Shown: one piece after another, positions 25,263-33,470 of the stretch
Layout: the number at the start of each line of letters is the position of its first letter
Numbering within the stretch: the first letter of the stretch is position 1
From: Methylococcaceae bacterium UBA4132
Lineage (GTDB): Bacteria; Pseudomonadota; Gammaproteobacteria; Methylococcales; Methylomonadaceae
Length of the DNA stretch: 35,968 nt
Reading direction: 5' to 3'
NCBI GenBank assembly: GCA_002380945.1
Contig: DFWO01000103.1
Span: 8,004-43,971 of the forward strand
The notes under the pieces: model-generated
The model's input: only the letters and a program-made list of their open reading frames with translations
What the model was told of the DNA's origin: nothing
The model's database searches: none
Program-made: the position numbers and the translations under genes

Positions 25263-25804
25263 TTTGTTTGTTGTTGGTTTATTTAACGAGCTGTGCTGTG
25301 TTATCGCCTGTTGAACCTGTCGAATCCAACATACCGATGGCAGCACCGATAGACCCGCCCAGACATATTGTCCAGCAAATCACCGCCATCTGGGCAGACC
25401 AGCAACAGTCGCTGTTATGCGTATTAGAATTGGATAAAAAACATATCGCCATTGCAGGCTTAAGCAATGAGGGCATGAGTTTATTTAATCTAAATTATGA
25501 CGGTAAAACCTTATCGCTGGATAAAAGCCCGTTGTTACCCGCTGATTTTTCGCCTGAATACATTATTAAAGATTTGCAATTAGTCTATTGGCCATTAGTC
25601 GAATTGCAGAAATTATTGCCGTTGCACTGGCATTTAGAAACCGATAATAAACGTCGGCGTTTATATTACGATAATGAACTACGCGCTGAAGTTGAGTATT
25701 TACAGCCTGATGCGGTATGGGCTAAATCGGTTACTGTCATCAATCACCGCTATCATTACACGCTACACATTAAGACCATCAGTTATGACACTTTATCTGA
25801 ATGA
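25247..25804 (+). CDS. DUF3261-like outer-membrane lipoprotein of the aryl-polyene cluster
   Basis: This 185-residue lipoprotein has the signal peptide MPRGLICLLLVYLTSC and lipobox LTSC, with lipidation at Cys16. The mature part contains QSLLCVLELDKKHIAIAGLS, GMSLFNLNYDGKTLSL and a late YHYTLHIKTISYD strand, in keeping with the small beta-rich DUF3261 family often found in aryl-polyene clusters. Its biochemical function is unknown to me. A role in handling the pigment lipid at the outer membrane, downstream of the LolA-like protein, is plausible. It overlaps both the FAD gene (16 bp) and the ketosynthase gene (20 bp), so it is part of one operon. Confidence 0.82.
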   Translation: MPRGLICLLLVYLTSCAVLSPVEPVESNIPMAAPIDPPRHIVQQITAIWADQQQSLLCVLELDKKHIAIAGLSNEGMSLFNLNYDGKTLSLDKSPLLPADFSPEYIIKDLQLVYWPLVELQKLLPLHWHLETDNKRRRLYYDNELRAEVEYLQPDAVWAKSVTVINHRYHYTLHIKTISYDTLSE

Positions 25805-26951
25805 TGTCGGTTTGTTGTGTGCGCTTGGCAATTCTCGGTCTGACATATTACCGCGTTTATTGCAGGGCGACCGTTCGGGTTTAGTTGCTACAAGTGAATT
25901 TGGTTTTCCTGCGATTGTCGGGCAAGTGACAGCACAATTACCTGAAATAGAGTCGCCGTTTTATAACTGTCGGAATAATCAATTATTGCTGGCGGCGTTA
26001 AGCCAAATCAGAACCACCGTAGATAGTATGATAGCCAAGTTTGGCAATCATCGTGTTGGCGTGGTGCTAGGAACAAGTACCTCTGGCGTGAGAAATACCG
26101 AATTGGCATTGCGTTATGTAGCAGAACACGGAACATTGCCCGAACAGTTCCATTATAAACAGCAACAAATGGGCGCGGGTGCGGATTTTCTGGCTGCGCA
26201 TTTAGGCTTAACTGCGCCTGCTTATACTATTTCTACCGCCTGTTCATCGAGTGGTAAAGCTTTTGCCTCTGCCTGTCGTCTGATTAATTTGGGTTTATGT
26301 GATGCAGTGATTGTTGGCGGTGCGGACAGTTTATGCAGTTTGACGTTACATGGCTTTGCCGCGCTGGAGTCGTTGAGTACGGGCTATTGCAAACCATTTG
26401 GGCGGCATCGTAACGGCATTAATATCGGCGAAGCGGCGAGTTTGTTTGTGCTGAGTAAAGAGCAGAGTGCAGTCGCCTTATTGGGCATAGGAGCAAGTAG
26501 TGATGCGTATCATTTTTCAGCTCCAGACCCCGAAGGTACAGCGGTCATCACTGCCATGCAACAAGCGTTGAATGATGCTGGCAAGCAAGCAGATGAAGTT
26601 GATTATCTGAATCTACATGGCACGGCGACAGTATTAAATGATGCAATGGAAAGCAAAGCGGTAAATACTTTATTTGGTAGCCACGTTGCCGCAAGTTCTA
26701 GTAAAGGCATGACAGGGCATACGTTAGGCGCGGCAGCAGCATTGGAACTGGGGTTTTGTTGGCTGTTAATGACGAATAATGAACACGGTGCGTTAATACC
26801 TAATATTAATGATGACGAGTTAGATAGTGAGCTACCGTCCTTGAATCTGGTGCAAAAAGGCACAACTCTGGGACGTAATATTCATGTTTGCCAAAGTAAT
26901 TCTTTTGCCTTTGGCGGCAATAATGTGTCGATTGTGATTGCGCGTGTGTAA
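25785..26951 (+). CDS. beta-ketoacyl-ACP synthase (aryl-polyene ketosynthase 1)
   Basis: This 388-residue condensing enzyme has the complete Cys-His-His triad: Cys153 in STACSSSGKAF, His278 in LHGTAT and His312 in GHTLGAA. It catalyses decarboxylative condensation of malonyl units in polyene extension. The start was placed at the ATG at 25785, which gives MTLYLNDVGLL. The open frame extends upstream to 25674, but that part only overlaps the lipoprotein gene and has no ketosynthase homology. It could form the active half of the ketosynthase/chain-length-factor heterodimer with the product of 23230-23919. Confidence 0.93.
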   Translation: MTLYLNDVGLLCALGNSRSDILPRLLQGDRSGLVATSEFGFPAIVGQVTAQLPEIESPFYNCRNNQLLLAALSQIRTTVDSMIAKFGNHRVGVVLGTSTSGVRNTELALRYVAEHGTLPEQFHYKQQQMGAGADFLAAHLGLTAPAYTISTACSSSGKAFASACRLINLGLCDAVIVGGADSLCSLTLHGFAALESLSTGYCKPFGRHRNGINIGEAASLFVLSKEQSAVALLGIGASSDAYHFSAPDPEGTAVITAMQQALNDAGKQADEVDYLNLHGTATVLNDAMESKAVNTLFGSHVAASSSKGMTGHTLGAAAALELGFCWLLMTNNEHGALIPNINDDELDSELPSLNLVQKGTTLGRNIHVCQSNSFAFGGNNVSIVIARV

Positions 26952-27024
26952 GTTGTTACTCAACGCGGCGCGTTGAAACTGCATTCCCACGCAGCACTGT
27001 GGGAACGAGAAAAACATAAGTAAC
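26952..27024. repeat. intra-operon palindromic repeats
   Basis: CAACGC/GCGTTG (26961-26966 and 26970-26975) is a perfect inverted repeat. TTCCCAC (26984-26990) pairs with GTGGGAA (26999-27005) and is followed by CGAGAAA. The second unit resembles the GCATTCCCACGC-type dispersed repeat common in some gammaproteobacteria. It lies between the ketosynthase stop and the dehydratase start in an otherwise tightly packed operon. Confidence 0.6.
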
Positions 27025-27465
27025 TTGAGAGCGTTTGATTTGATAGATTATACCGATATAGCCGAACTCATTCCCCACAGCGGACGCATGGTGTTACTGG
27101 ATCGCATTATTGATGTTGACGAACACACGTTAACGGCTGAGCTAACCGTGCGTGATGATGGCTTACTGGGTGATGACAAAAGCGTGCCTGCTTATGTGGG
27201 CATTGAATACATGGCGCAAGCCATAGCCGCTTATGCAGGTGTTCAAGCAAAACAAGCAGGCGAACCGATAAAAATAGGATTTTTACTGGGTACACGCCGT
27301 TATATCAGCAATGTTGGTAGTTTCGCAGTGGGTACGCAACTGACCATACAAGTAAAAAACATTATACAAGACGATAAATTGGGGGTGTTTGATTGTAAAA
27401 TTGTCGCCACAGGTATTGAAATTAATGCCACCTTAACTGTTTACCAACCGTCAATCGCACCGTAA
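27025..27465 (+). CDS. hotdog-fold 3-hydroxyacyl-ACP dehydratase (ApeP-like)
   Basis: This 146-residue single-hotdog protein has IPHSGRMVLLDRI at its N-terminus (active-site His18), followed by AYVGIEYMAQAIAAYAG, the central helix segment. It fits the dehydratase partner in aryl-polyene synthesis that removes water to create each conjugated double bond. It could work with the dehydratase domain fused to the AMP-ligase. The start is given as TTG at 27025, because no ATG or GTG in frame gives the conserved N-terminus. The ribosome site is weak. The repeats just upstream could have displaced the original start region. Confidence 0.85.
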   Translation: MRAFDLIDYTDIAELIPHSGRMVLLDRIIDVDEHTLTAELTVRDDGLLGDDKSVPAYVGIEYMAQAIAAYAGVQAKQAGEPIKIGFLLGTRRYISNVGSFAVGTQLTIQVKNIIQDDKLGVFDCKIVATGIEINATLTVYQPSIAP

Positions 27466-27467
27466 TC

Positions 27468-28193
27468 ATGAAAAAAACTATTTTAGTGACAGGCTCTAGT
27501 CGTGGCATCGGTAAAGCCATTGCCTTATATCTAGCTAAACAAGGCTTTGATTTAGTGCTGCATTGCCGTAGCCAAATAGCACAGGCGGAAGAAGTGATTG
27601 CTGAGATTGAACAGCTAGGACAATCGGCAAGGCTATTGCAATTTGATATTGCCAACCGTGAACAATGCGCCGAACAACTTACACAAGATATGGAGTTGCA
27701 TGGGGTCTATTACGGCGTGGTGTGCAACGCAGGTATTACCGCCGACAATGCGTTTCCCTCATTAACAGGGGAAGAATGGGACAGCGTGATACACACTAAT
27801 CTGGATAGCTTTTATAACGTCTTACAACCCGTCATCATGCCGATGATTCGGCGGCGTAAAGCGGGACGTATTGTCACCTTATCATCGGTTTCAGGTCTTA
27901 TCGGTAATCGTGGGCAAGTTAATTACAGCGCGGCAAAAGCGGGCATCATCGGTGCGACTAAAGCCTTGGCATTAGAACTAGCAAAACGCGATATTACCGT
28001 CAATTGTGTCGCGCCTGGGTTAATTGCGACAGAAATGCTCGATGATTTACCACTGGATGAAATTAAAAAAATGATACCTGCACGCAGAGTGGGCAACCCC
28101 AATGAAGTCGCTGCCGCTGTGGCTTTTTTAATGTCAGAAGATGCGGGCTACATCACGCGGCAAGTGATTTCAGTCAATGGTGGTTTATGTTGA
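27468..28193 (+). CDS. 3-oxoacyl-ACP reductase, FabG-type, of the aryl-polyene cluster
   Basis: This 241-residue short-chain dehydrogenase/reductase has the NADPH site TGSSRGIG (8-15), CNAG (87-90) and the catalytic Ser with Tyr153 and Lys157 in YSAAK. It ends in INGGL-like form (SVNGGLC). It reduces the beta-keto group after each condensation. It lies 2 bp after the dehydratase gene and overlaps the next ketosynthase by 7 bp, so expression is coupled. The housekeeping fabG of fatty acid synthesis would more likely sit next to fabD, acpP and fabF. Confidence 0.93.
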   Translation: MKKTILVTGSSRGIGKAIALYLAKQGFDLVLHCRSQIAQAEEVIAEIEQLGQSARLLQFDIANREQCAEQLTQDMELHGVYYGVVCNAGITADNAFPSLTGEEWDSVIHTNLDSFYNVLQPVIMPMIRRRKAGRIVTLSSVSGLIGNRGQVNYSAAKAGIIGATKALALELAKRDITVNCVAPGLIATEMLDDLPLDEIKKMIPARRVGNPNEVAAAVAFLMSEDAGYITRQVISVNGGLC

Positions 28194-29422
28194 AACGTGT
28201 TGTTGTGACAGGCATGGCAGGTATTTCACCGATAGGAAATGATTGGCAACAAGTCGCGGCAAGGCTTAAAGCGCAAGCGACAGGTATTCAAACCATGCAC
28301 GATTGGGATAAATACAGCGGTTTAAATACCCGTTTGGCTGCCCCTGCTGATTTTACAAAACCTGTCCATTATTCCAGAAAACAAACGCGTAGCATGGGAC
28401 GGGTTGCGTTAATGGCGACTTACGCAACCGAGTTGGCATTGATAGATGCTGGTTTAGTCAATGATCCTTGTCTTAATAGCGGATTAATGGGTATTGCTTA
28501 TGGTAGTTCTGCGGGCAGTTTTGACGCGCTAACCGAATTTGGCAATATGCTACTCAACCATACTGTCAACGGTCTCAATGCTACTTCTTATATTCGCATG
28601 ATGGCACATACCACAGCGGTGAATATAGGGCTATTTTTTGGTATTAACGGGCGCGTGTATACCACTTCCAGTGCGTGTACTTCCAGTAGTCAAGGCATCG
28701 GTTATGCCTACGAAGCTATTAAACATGGCTATCAAACCCTGATGGTCGCAGGCGGTGCAGAAGAGCTTAGCGCGTCTGAAGCAGCGGTTTTTGATACGCT
28801 GTTTGCTACCAGTCTGCGCAATGATGCACCCGATAAAAGCCCACGACCGTTTGACTGTGATCGTGATGGTTTAGTGATAGGGGAGGGTGCAGGAACATTG
28901 ATTCTGGAAGAACGCGAACACGCTTTAGCGCGTGGTGCGCAGATTTATGCGGAACTGGTGGGCTTTGGTACTAACTCAGACGGTCTTCATGTGACTCAAC
29001 CTGACAGTAACAGTATGCAGATTGCCATGCGGCTAGCATTGCAAGATGCACAACTGGATTCATCCGCAATTGGTTACATTAGCGCACACGGCACCGCGAC
29101 TGCGCATGGCGATATTGCCGAAAGTCATGCCACCGCCGCCGTTTTTGGTACTCATACGCCTATCAGTTCACTGAAAAGTTTTACAGGGCATACTTTAGGC
29201 GCGTGTGGTGCGTTGGAAGCATGGGTGAGCATTAATATGATGAATGAAGGTTGGTTTCATGCCACTGCCAATCTCGATAATATTGATTCAGCCTGTGCGC
29301 CGCTAGACTATATTAAAGATGATATTAGGTGCTTGGATTGCGACTATGTGATGAGCAATAATTTTGCGTTTGGTGGCATTAATACCTGTCTGATTTTTAA
29401 GCGCGATACCCAAACACGTTAA
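28187..29422 (+). CDS. beta-ketoacyl-ACP synthase (aryl-polyene ketosynthase 2)
   Basis: This 411-residue FabF-like condensing enzyme has an intact triad: Cys164 in SSACTSSS, His301 in SAHGTAT and His335 in FTGHTLGA. It starts with LKRVVVTGMAGISPIG, typical of the family. Together with ketosynthase 1 and the chain-length-factor-like protein it gives the cluster three thiolase-fold proteins, the set expected for aryl-polyene loci. This copy may perform an early or priming condensation, which is inference. It overlaps the reductase gene and is the last clear biosynthetic gene of the plus arm. Confidence 0.94.
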   Translation: MLKRVVVTGMAGISPIGNDWQQVAARLKAQATGIQTMHDWDKYSGLNTRLAAPADFTKPVHYSRKQTRSMGRVALMATYATELALIDAGLVNDPCLNSGLMGIAYGSSAGSFDALTEFGNMLLNHTVNGLNATSYIRMMAHTTAVNIGLFFGINGRVYTTSSACTSSSQGIGYAYEAIKHGYQTLMVAGGAEELSASEAAVFDTLFATSLRNDAPDKSPRPFDCDRDGLVIGEGAGTLILEEREHALARGAQIYAELVGFGTNSDGLHVTQPDSNSMQIAMRLALQDAQLDSSAIGYISAHGTATAHGDIAESHATAAVFGTHTPISSLKSFTGHTLGACGALEAWVSINMMNEGWFHATANLDNIDSACAPLDYIKDDIRCLDCDYVMSNNFAFGGINTCLIFKRDTQTR

Positions 29423-29435
29423 ATACGCATCACCT

Positions 29436-30657
29436 ATGAATCACGCACAGCTTTATATCTTCTTCATGCAGATAGGCTTGATGTTAGCGGTCGCGTGGCT
29501 ATTTGGTTATGTGATGAAACGGCTTAATCAGCCTGTCGTGCTGGGTGAATTATTAGGCGGTATTCTGCTAGGTTCTACTGGGCTAGGTAATATTAGCCCA
29601 GATATTTATGCCGCTGTATTCCCGATAGATAATACTATCAGCACTAGTATTGATGGTTTGCTTAAAGTGGGCATGTTGTTTTTCATGTTCGCGGCGGGCT
29701 TAGAAATAAATCTGGTGCATTTCCGTCAATGCAAACTTATTATCGCCTCGACCAGCTTACTGGGTGGCTTGTTACCTTTCGCATTAGGTTTTGGCATGGT
29801 TTTATTGTTCCCATCGCTATGGGGACAAACGAATCGCCCGATGTTACTTGCCTTGTTCATGGGAACTGCATTATCAATTTCAGCCCTACCTGTTATTGCC
29901 CGCATTCTGATGGATATGCAGTTGATTGATACGCGCATTGGTATCACTGTCATGAGTTCAGCCATGATTAATGACCTCATCGGCTGGTCATTATTTGCCT
30001 TCATATTACACGACTTGGAGCAAGGCAATTCTGCTGGCAATATCTTTTCCACGGTGTTGTTAATACTTACTTACGCCGCGTTAATTCTGGCAATCGGGCA
30101 GTGGCTAATACAACCCTTGTTGCGCCATGTAGGTTTTTTTCGAGACTGGCAAGGCGGATTACTGACCTTTCTAGCGATGCTCATTATGCTGGCGGCAGTC
30201 GGGTGCGGAAAAAATTGGCATACACGCTATTTTTGGGGCGTTTTTAGTCGGCATAGCGATAGGTCAAAACCCAGACCCTGAGCAAGAACAGCGTATTAGC
30301 TCGATGATAAAGCCGTTTGCTCTCAATTTTTTTGCACCACTTTATTTTGTATCCGTCGGACTCAAAGTGAATTTTTCCAGCCAATTTGATGACATTCTCG
30401 TACTACTAATATTTTTAATTGCCTGCGTTGGAAAAATTCTAGGCGCAGGTATCGGTGCTAAGCTAGGCGGCATGAGTTGGAAAGAAGCGTGGTCTGTCGG
30501 CGTGGCAATGAATGCACGCGGTGCGATTGAAATTATTCTGGCATCCGTCGCCTTGGAATATCAGCTAATTGACCAACGCATTTTTGTAGCCCTCGTATTG
30601 ATGGCATTCGCCACCTCAATGCTCAGCGGCTCTTGGTTGAAGTATTTGGTTAAATAA
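29436..30657 (+). pseudogene. CPA2-type cation:proton antiporter, frameshifted
   Basis: Two frames together encode one monovalent cation:proton antiporter of the KefB/CPA2 type, with about 400 residues and 11-12 membrane helices. The first frame (29436 to about 30200) includes LNQPVVLGELLGGILLG and FMFAAGLEIN. The second (about 30204-30657) continues as GIHAIFGAFLVGIAIGQ and FFAPLYFVSVGLKVNF, ending in LSGSWLKYLVK. A one-base gain near 30201-30210, either an extra G in GGG or an extra A in the A-run, breaks the gene. It begins 13 bp after ketosynthase 2. It may be a recent pseudogene or a sequencing error. Removing the one base restores the whole protein. Confidence 0.85.
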
Positions 30658-30660
30658 ACG

Positions 30661-30780
30661 AGTAATGGTTTTCCACGAAAAGCACGAACAGTGTTGAAAA
30701 TATAATCCATTGAATTTAGTAAACTATTTATTTTCGTGCGTTTTGTGTTTTTCGTGCTTTTTGTGTTTTTTGTGGACAAG
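30661..30780. repeat. inverted CACGAAAA/TTTTCGTG-type repeat
   Basis: CCACGAAAAGCACGAA (from about 30674) and, further on, TTCGTGCTTTTTGTG with GTTTTTTGTGG (30755-30777) form two arms of a degenerate inverted repeat made of short CACGAAA units. It fills the space between the convergent antiporter and lipA genes. Repeats of this composition are widespread in proteobacteria and often give spurious Lys/Thr/Asn ORFs. It may act as a transcription barrier. Confidence 0.55.
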
Positions 30781-30782
30781 AT

Positions 30783-31742
30783 TTAGACTAACGTTTTCGC
30801 CTGAATATCTGCGTGATAAGACGATCTAACCATAGGCGCGCTGGCGACTTGTTTAAAGCCTAAGCGTTTAGCAATCGCGCCGTATTCATCGAATTGTGCG
30901 GGGGTGATGTACTCTTGTACAGGCGTGTGGGCTTTGCTCGGTTGTAAATACTGCCCAAGGGTTAGCATGGTACACCCTGCCGCTCTTAAATCTTCCATCA
31001 CTTGCTGAATTTCTTCGGGACGTTCGCCGACTCCGAGCATCAAGCCTGATTTAGTCGGAGTTTGTGAATGACAAACCCCGTATTGGCGTAACAGTTCTAA
31101 TGAGCCTTGATAATCCGCACCTGGTCGAATTTGTTTGTATAAACGCGGCACGGTTTCCAAGTTGTGATTGAACACATCACAGGGTTGTTCGGCGAGAATA
31201 GCAACGGCTTTTGCTATACGTCCACGAAAATCTGGCACTAGAATTTCTATTTTAGTGTTAGGCGTTTTGCTGCGAATTTGCTGGATACATTCAGCAAAAT
31301 GTTCCGCGCCACCGTCTCGTAAATCATCTCTATCAACGGAGGTGATGACCACATATTTTAATGCCATTGCTTGAATCGCATCGGCTAGCTGTGTGGGTTC
31401 ATCTTTGTCTAAGGGTAACGGTTTACCGTGTGCGACATCACAAAATGGACAGCGGCGCGTGCATAAATCCCCCATAATCATGAATGTTGCTGTGCCATGT
31501 TGAAAACATTCGGCTAAATTAGGGCAGGCGGCTTCTTCACAAACGCTGTGTAAATTGCGCTCACGCATAATTTGTTTAATGCGGGTAATTTCGTCGCTGG
31601 CAGATAATTTTATGCGTATCCAGTCAGGTTTGCGTAATACGGTCTCAGGGACTTCAACTTTAATAGGGATTTTTGCCAGTTTTTCGGTGTTACGCTGGTG
31701 TGATTCTGGCGTGGAGCGTGAAGGGGCTGAGTAAGAAGTCAT
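30783..31742 (-). CDS. lipA: lipoyl synthase (radical SAM)
   Basis: This 319-residue radical-SAM enzyme inserts two sulfurs into protein-bound octanoyl groups to make lipoyl cofactors. The auxiliary cluster cysteines are C68, C73 and C79 (CEEAACPNLAEC). The SAM cluster cysteines are C94, C98 and C101 (CTRRCPFC). The RSSYHAD motif near the C-terminus supplies the serine ligand. All are present, so the enzyme should be active in the cytoplasm. It is the last gene of the minus-strand operon and overlaps lipB as ATGA. Confidence 0.97.
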   Translation of the reverse strand: MTSYSAPSRSTPESHQRNTEKLAKIPIKVEVPETVLRKPDWIRIKLSASDEITRIKQIMRERNLHSVCEEAACPNLAECFQHGTATFMIMGDLCTRRCPFCDVAHGKPLPLDKDEPTQLADAIQAMALKYVVITSVDRDDLRDGGAEHFAECIQQIRSKTPNTKIEILVPDFRGRIAKAVAILAEQPCDVFNHNLETVPRLYKQIRPGADYQGSLELLRQYGVCHSQTPTKSGLMLGVGERPEEIQQVMEDLRAAGCTMLTLGQYLQPSKAHTPVQEYITPAQFDEYGAIAKRLGFKQVASAPMVRSSYHADIQAKTLV

Positions 31743-32359
31743 GAGTTGAGTGCTTTGATAATCGCTAGCCCCATCAAGGAGGCAAGCTCGGTAGTGTGAA
31801 TGGTGATGCCTAAGTCTGCCAGTTGGGTGACTTTTAAATCTTTATACCCACAGGGATTAATGAAGTTGAACGGGGTCAAATCCATGTCATTATTAAAACT
31901 TAAGCCGTGATAACTACAGTTGTTTTTAATGCGTATGCCAATAGAACCAATTTTTTTACCCTGCACATAAACACCCGGAGCTTCGGCTTTGGCAATGGCT
32001 ACGATACCGTAATGAGCAAGGGTGTCAATCATTGCTTGTTCTAACAGGCTGACTAATTGGCGAATGTTGATGTTTAGCCGTTTAATGTCCAGCAGAGTGT
32101 AAATAATCACTTGCCCCTGTGCGTGGTAAGTGACTTGACCGCCTCGATCAGATTGAATAACAGGAATATTGCCTGTATTAAGTAGGTGTTCACGTTTGCC
32201 GTTTAAGCCTAGGGTGTAAACGGCGGGATGTTCGACTATCCATAGTTCATCGAGCGTGTTGCTAGTGCGTTGTAACGTGAAGTCTTGCATGGCTTGCCAG
32301 ACGGATTGATAGTCTTGCAAGCCTAGCTGGCGAATGATGGGCGGTAGAGTGGTACGCAT
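31739..32359 (-). CDS. lipB: lipoyl(octanoyl) transferase
   Basis: This 206-residue transferase moves octanoyl from ACP to lipoyl-domain lysines, creating the LipA substrate. Family marks are RGGQVTYH (72-79), GKKIGSIG with catalytic Lys136, and the catalytic Cys170 in NPCGYKD. The position after RGGQVTYH reads AQGQ, where the family usually has GPGQ or APGQ, a mild oddity beside the active site. The start at 32359 is 8 bp after the ybeD stop. The 4-bp overlap with lipA indicates coupled expression. Confidence 0.96.
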   Translation of the reverse strand: MRTTLPPIIRQLGLQDYQSVWQAMQDFTLQRTSNTLDELWIVEHPAVYTLGLNGKREHLLNTGNIPVIQSDRGGQVTYHAQGQVIIYTLLDIKRLNINIRQLVSLLEQAMIDTLAHYGIVAIAKAEAPGVYVQGKKIGSIGIRIKNNCSYHGLSFNNDMDLTPFNFINPCGYKDLKVTQLADLGITIHTTELASLMGLAIIKALNS

Positions 32360-32367
32360 TGCGCGCC

Positions 32368-32631
32368 CTACAAGGACATTAAAACGTGTGGATGATCGGT
32401 TAAGTCTTGATAAATTGCATCTAGCTGTTGTTTGCTAGTGGCTTCAATGATGACAGTAACGGAAATAAAATTACCGTCTTTACTAGGACGGGTTTTTATC
32501 GCTGCTTCATCGACTTCTAAAACGTGGCGGCGGACAATTTCAGTCACCACAACAGGCAGTTCCACATTCGCTTTCCCCATCGCCTTAATAGGAAACTGGC
32601 AAGGGAATTCAAAAAAAGTTTCTTCGCTCAT
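32368..32631 (-). CDS. ybeD: YbeD/DUF493 family protein
   Basis: This 87-residue ferredoxin-like-fold protein is of the DUF493 family. It carries FPCQFPIKAMGKA and ends in DLTDHPHVLMSL, the family's usual C-terminal pattern. Function is not established, but its genes sit next to lipB in many gammaproteobacteria, which hints at a link with lipoylation or with D-amino-acid or cell-wall metabolism. It overlaps the aminotransferase gene as ATGA. Confidence 0.93.
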   Translation of the reverse strand: MSEETFFEFPCQFPIKAMGKANVELPVVVTEIVRRHVLEVDEAAIKTRPSKDGNFISVTVIIEATSKQQLDAIYQDLTDHPHVLMSL

Positions 32632-33470
32632 AACAGAGATTGTTTGTAGGCTTGAAAAATAGTGTTCATGGTGTGCCAGACCGTGCCGACCTTACCATCT
32701 GCAACAGGATTGCCATCAAGTTCAACGACAGGAATAATTTCGCGAGTTGAGCTAGTCACCCAGATTTCAGTTGCGGTTTTTAATTCAGAGGCTGAGATGT
32801 TATCTTCGCGGCAGGGAATGTTATTTTTTTCAGCCAATTCCAAAATCACATCCCGCGTAATACCTGCCAAAATACGGTTGTCTTTGAGTGGTGTGACCAG
32901 TACGCCATCAATCAAAGCAAATACATTGCTTGCCGCACCTTCGGTAACAACGCCATCCTTGATTAAAATAGCTTCGGCACAGTCTTGTTCAACTGCTTCT
33001 TGACGAAGTAATAAATGCGCCAGTAACGCAATGGCTTTGATATTGCAAAACTTCCAGCGACTATCTTCTAGGGTAATCGCTTTAACGCCCGTTTCTAGCC
33101 CTGCAAACGGCATAATATTATTACACATGGCAAAAATAGTGGGCTGGATGTTGTCTGGAAACGCATGATCGCGTTTAGGCGCAACACCACGGGTAATTTG
33201 CAAATAGATATACTGATTTTCGCTGTTATCAATTAGCGGTTTAAATATTTCTAACCATTGTTGGGTACTGTAAGGGTTGACCATACCAATACCTGCTAAA
33301 CTTGCGGTCAGTCTATCAACGTGGGCTTGAAAATGAAACAAATGACCAAGATAGCAGGGAATAACTTCATAAACGCCGTCGCCAAATAAAAAGCCTCTAT
33401 CCATGACCGATATTTTAGCTTCATCCAAAGGTACATAGTGTCCATTTAAATAGACGGTTTTATTTGTCAT
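32628..33470 (-). CDS. dat: D-amino acid aminotransferase (class IV PLP enzyme)
   Basis: This 280-residue fold-type IV aminotransferase interconverts D-alanine and D-glutamate with their keto acids. The PLP lysine is K145 in CNIKAIALL. Glu177 (TEGAASN) fits the pyridine-nitrogen contact. The RGVAPKRDHAFP segment (94-105) supplies the Arg/His pair that favours D-amino acids over the branched-chain IlvE substrates. Its place beside the D,D-carboxypeptidase gene, with an 11-bp overlap, supports a role in recycling or supplying D-alanine and D-glutamate for peptidoglycan. Aminodeoxychorismate lyase (pabC) is the other possibility in this fold but fits less well. Confidence 0.9.
   Translation of the reverse strand: MTNKTVYLNGHYVPLDEAKISVMDRGFLFGDGVYEVIPCYLGHLFHFQAHVDRLTASLAGIGMVNPYSTQQWLEIFKPLIDNSENQYIYLQITRGVAPKRDHAFPDNIQPTIFAMCNNIMPFAGLETGVKAITLEDSRWKFCNIKAIALLAHLLLRQEAVEQDCAEAILIKDGVVTEGAASNVFALIDGVLVTPLKDNRILAGITRDVILELAEKNNIPCREDNISASELKTATEIWVTSSTREIIPVVELDGNPVADGKVGTVWHTMNTIFQAYKQSLL

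Noticed and set aside
25674..25784. N-terminal extension of ketosynthase 1
   Set aside because: The extension overlaps the lipoprotein gene in another frame and lacks ketosynthase homology. The enzyme begins at 25785.
30561..30779. Lys/Thr/Asn-rich minus-strand ORF
   Set aside because: It is a translation of the short CACGAAA-type repeat plus the end of the antiporter gene.
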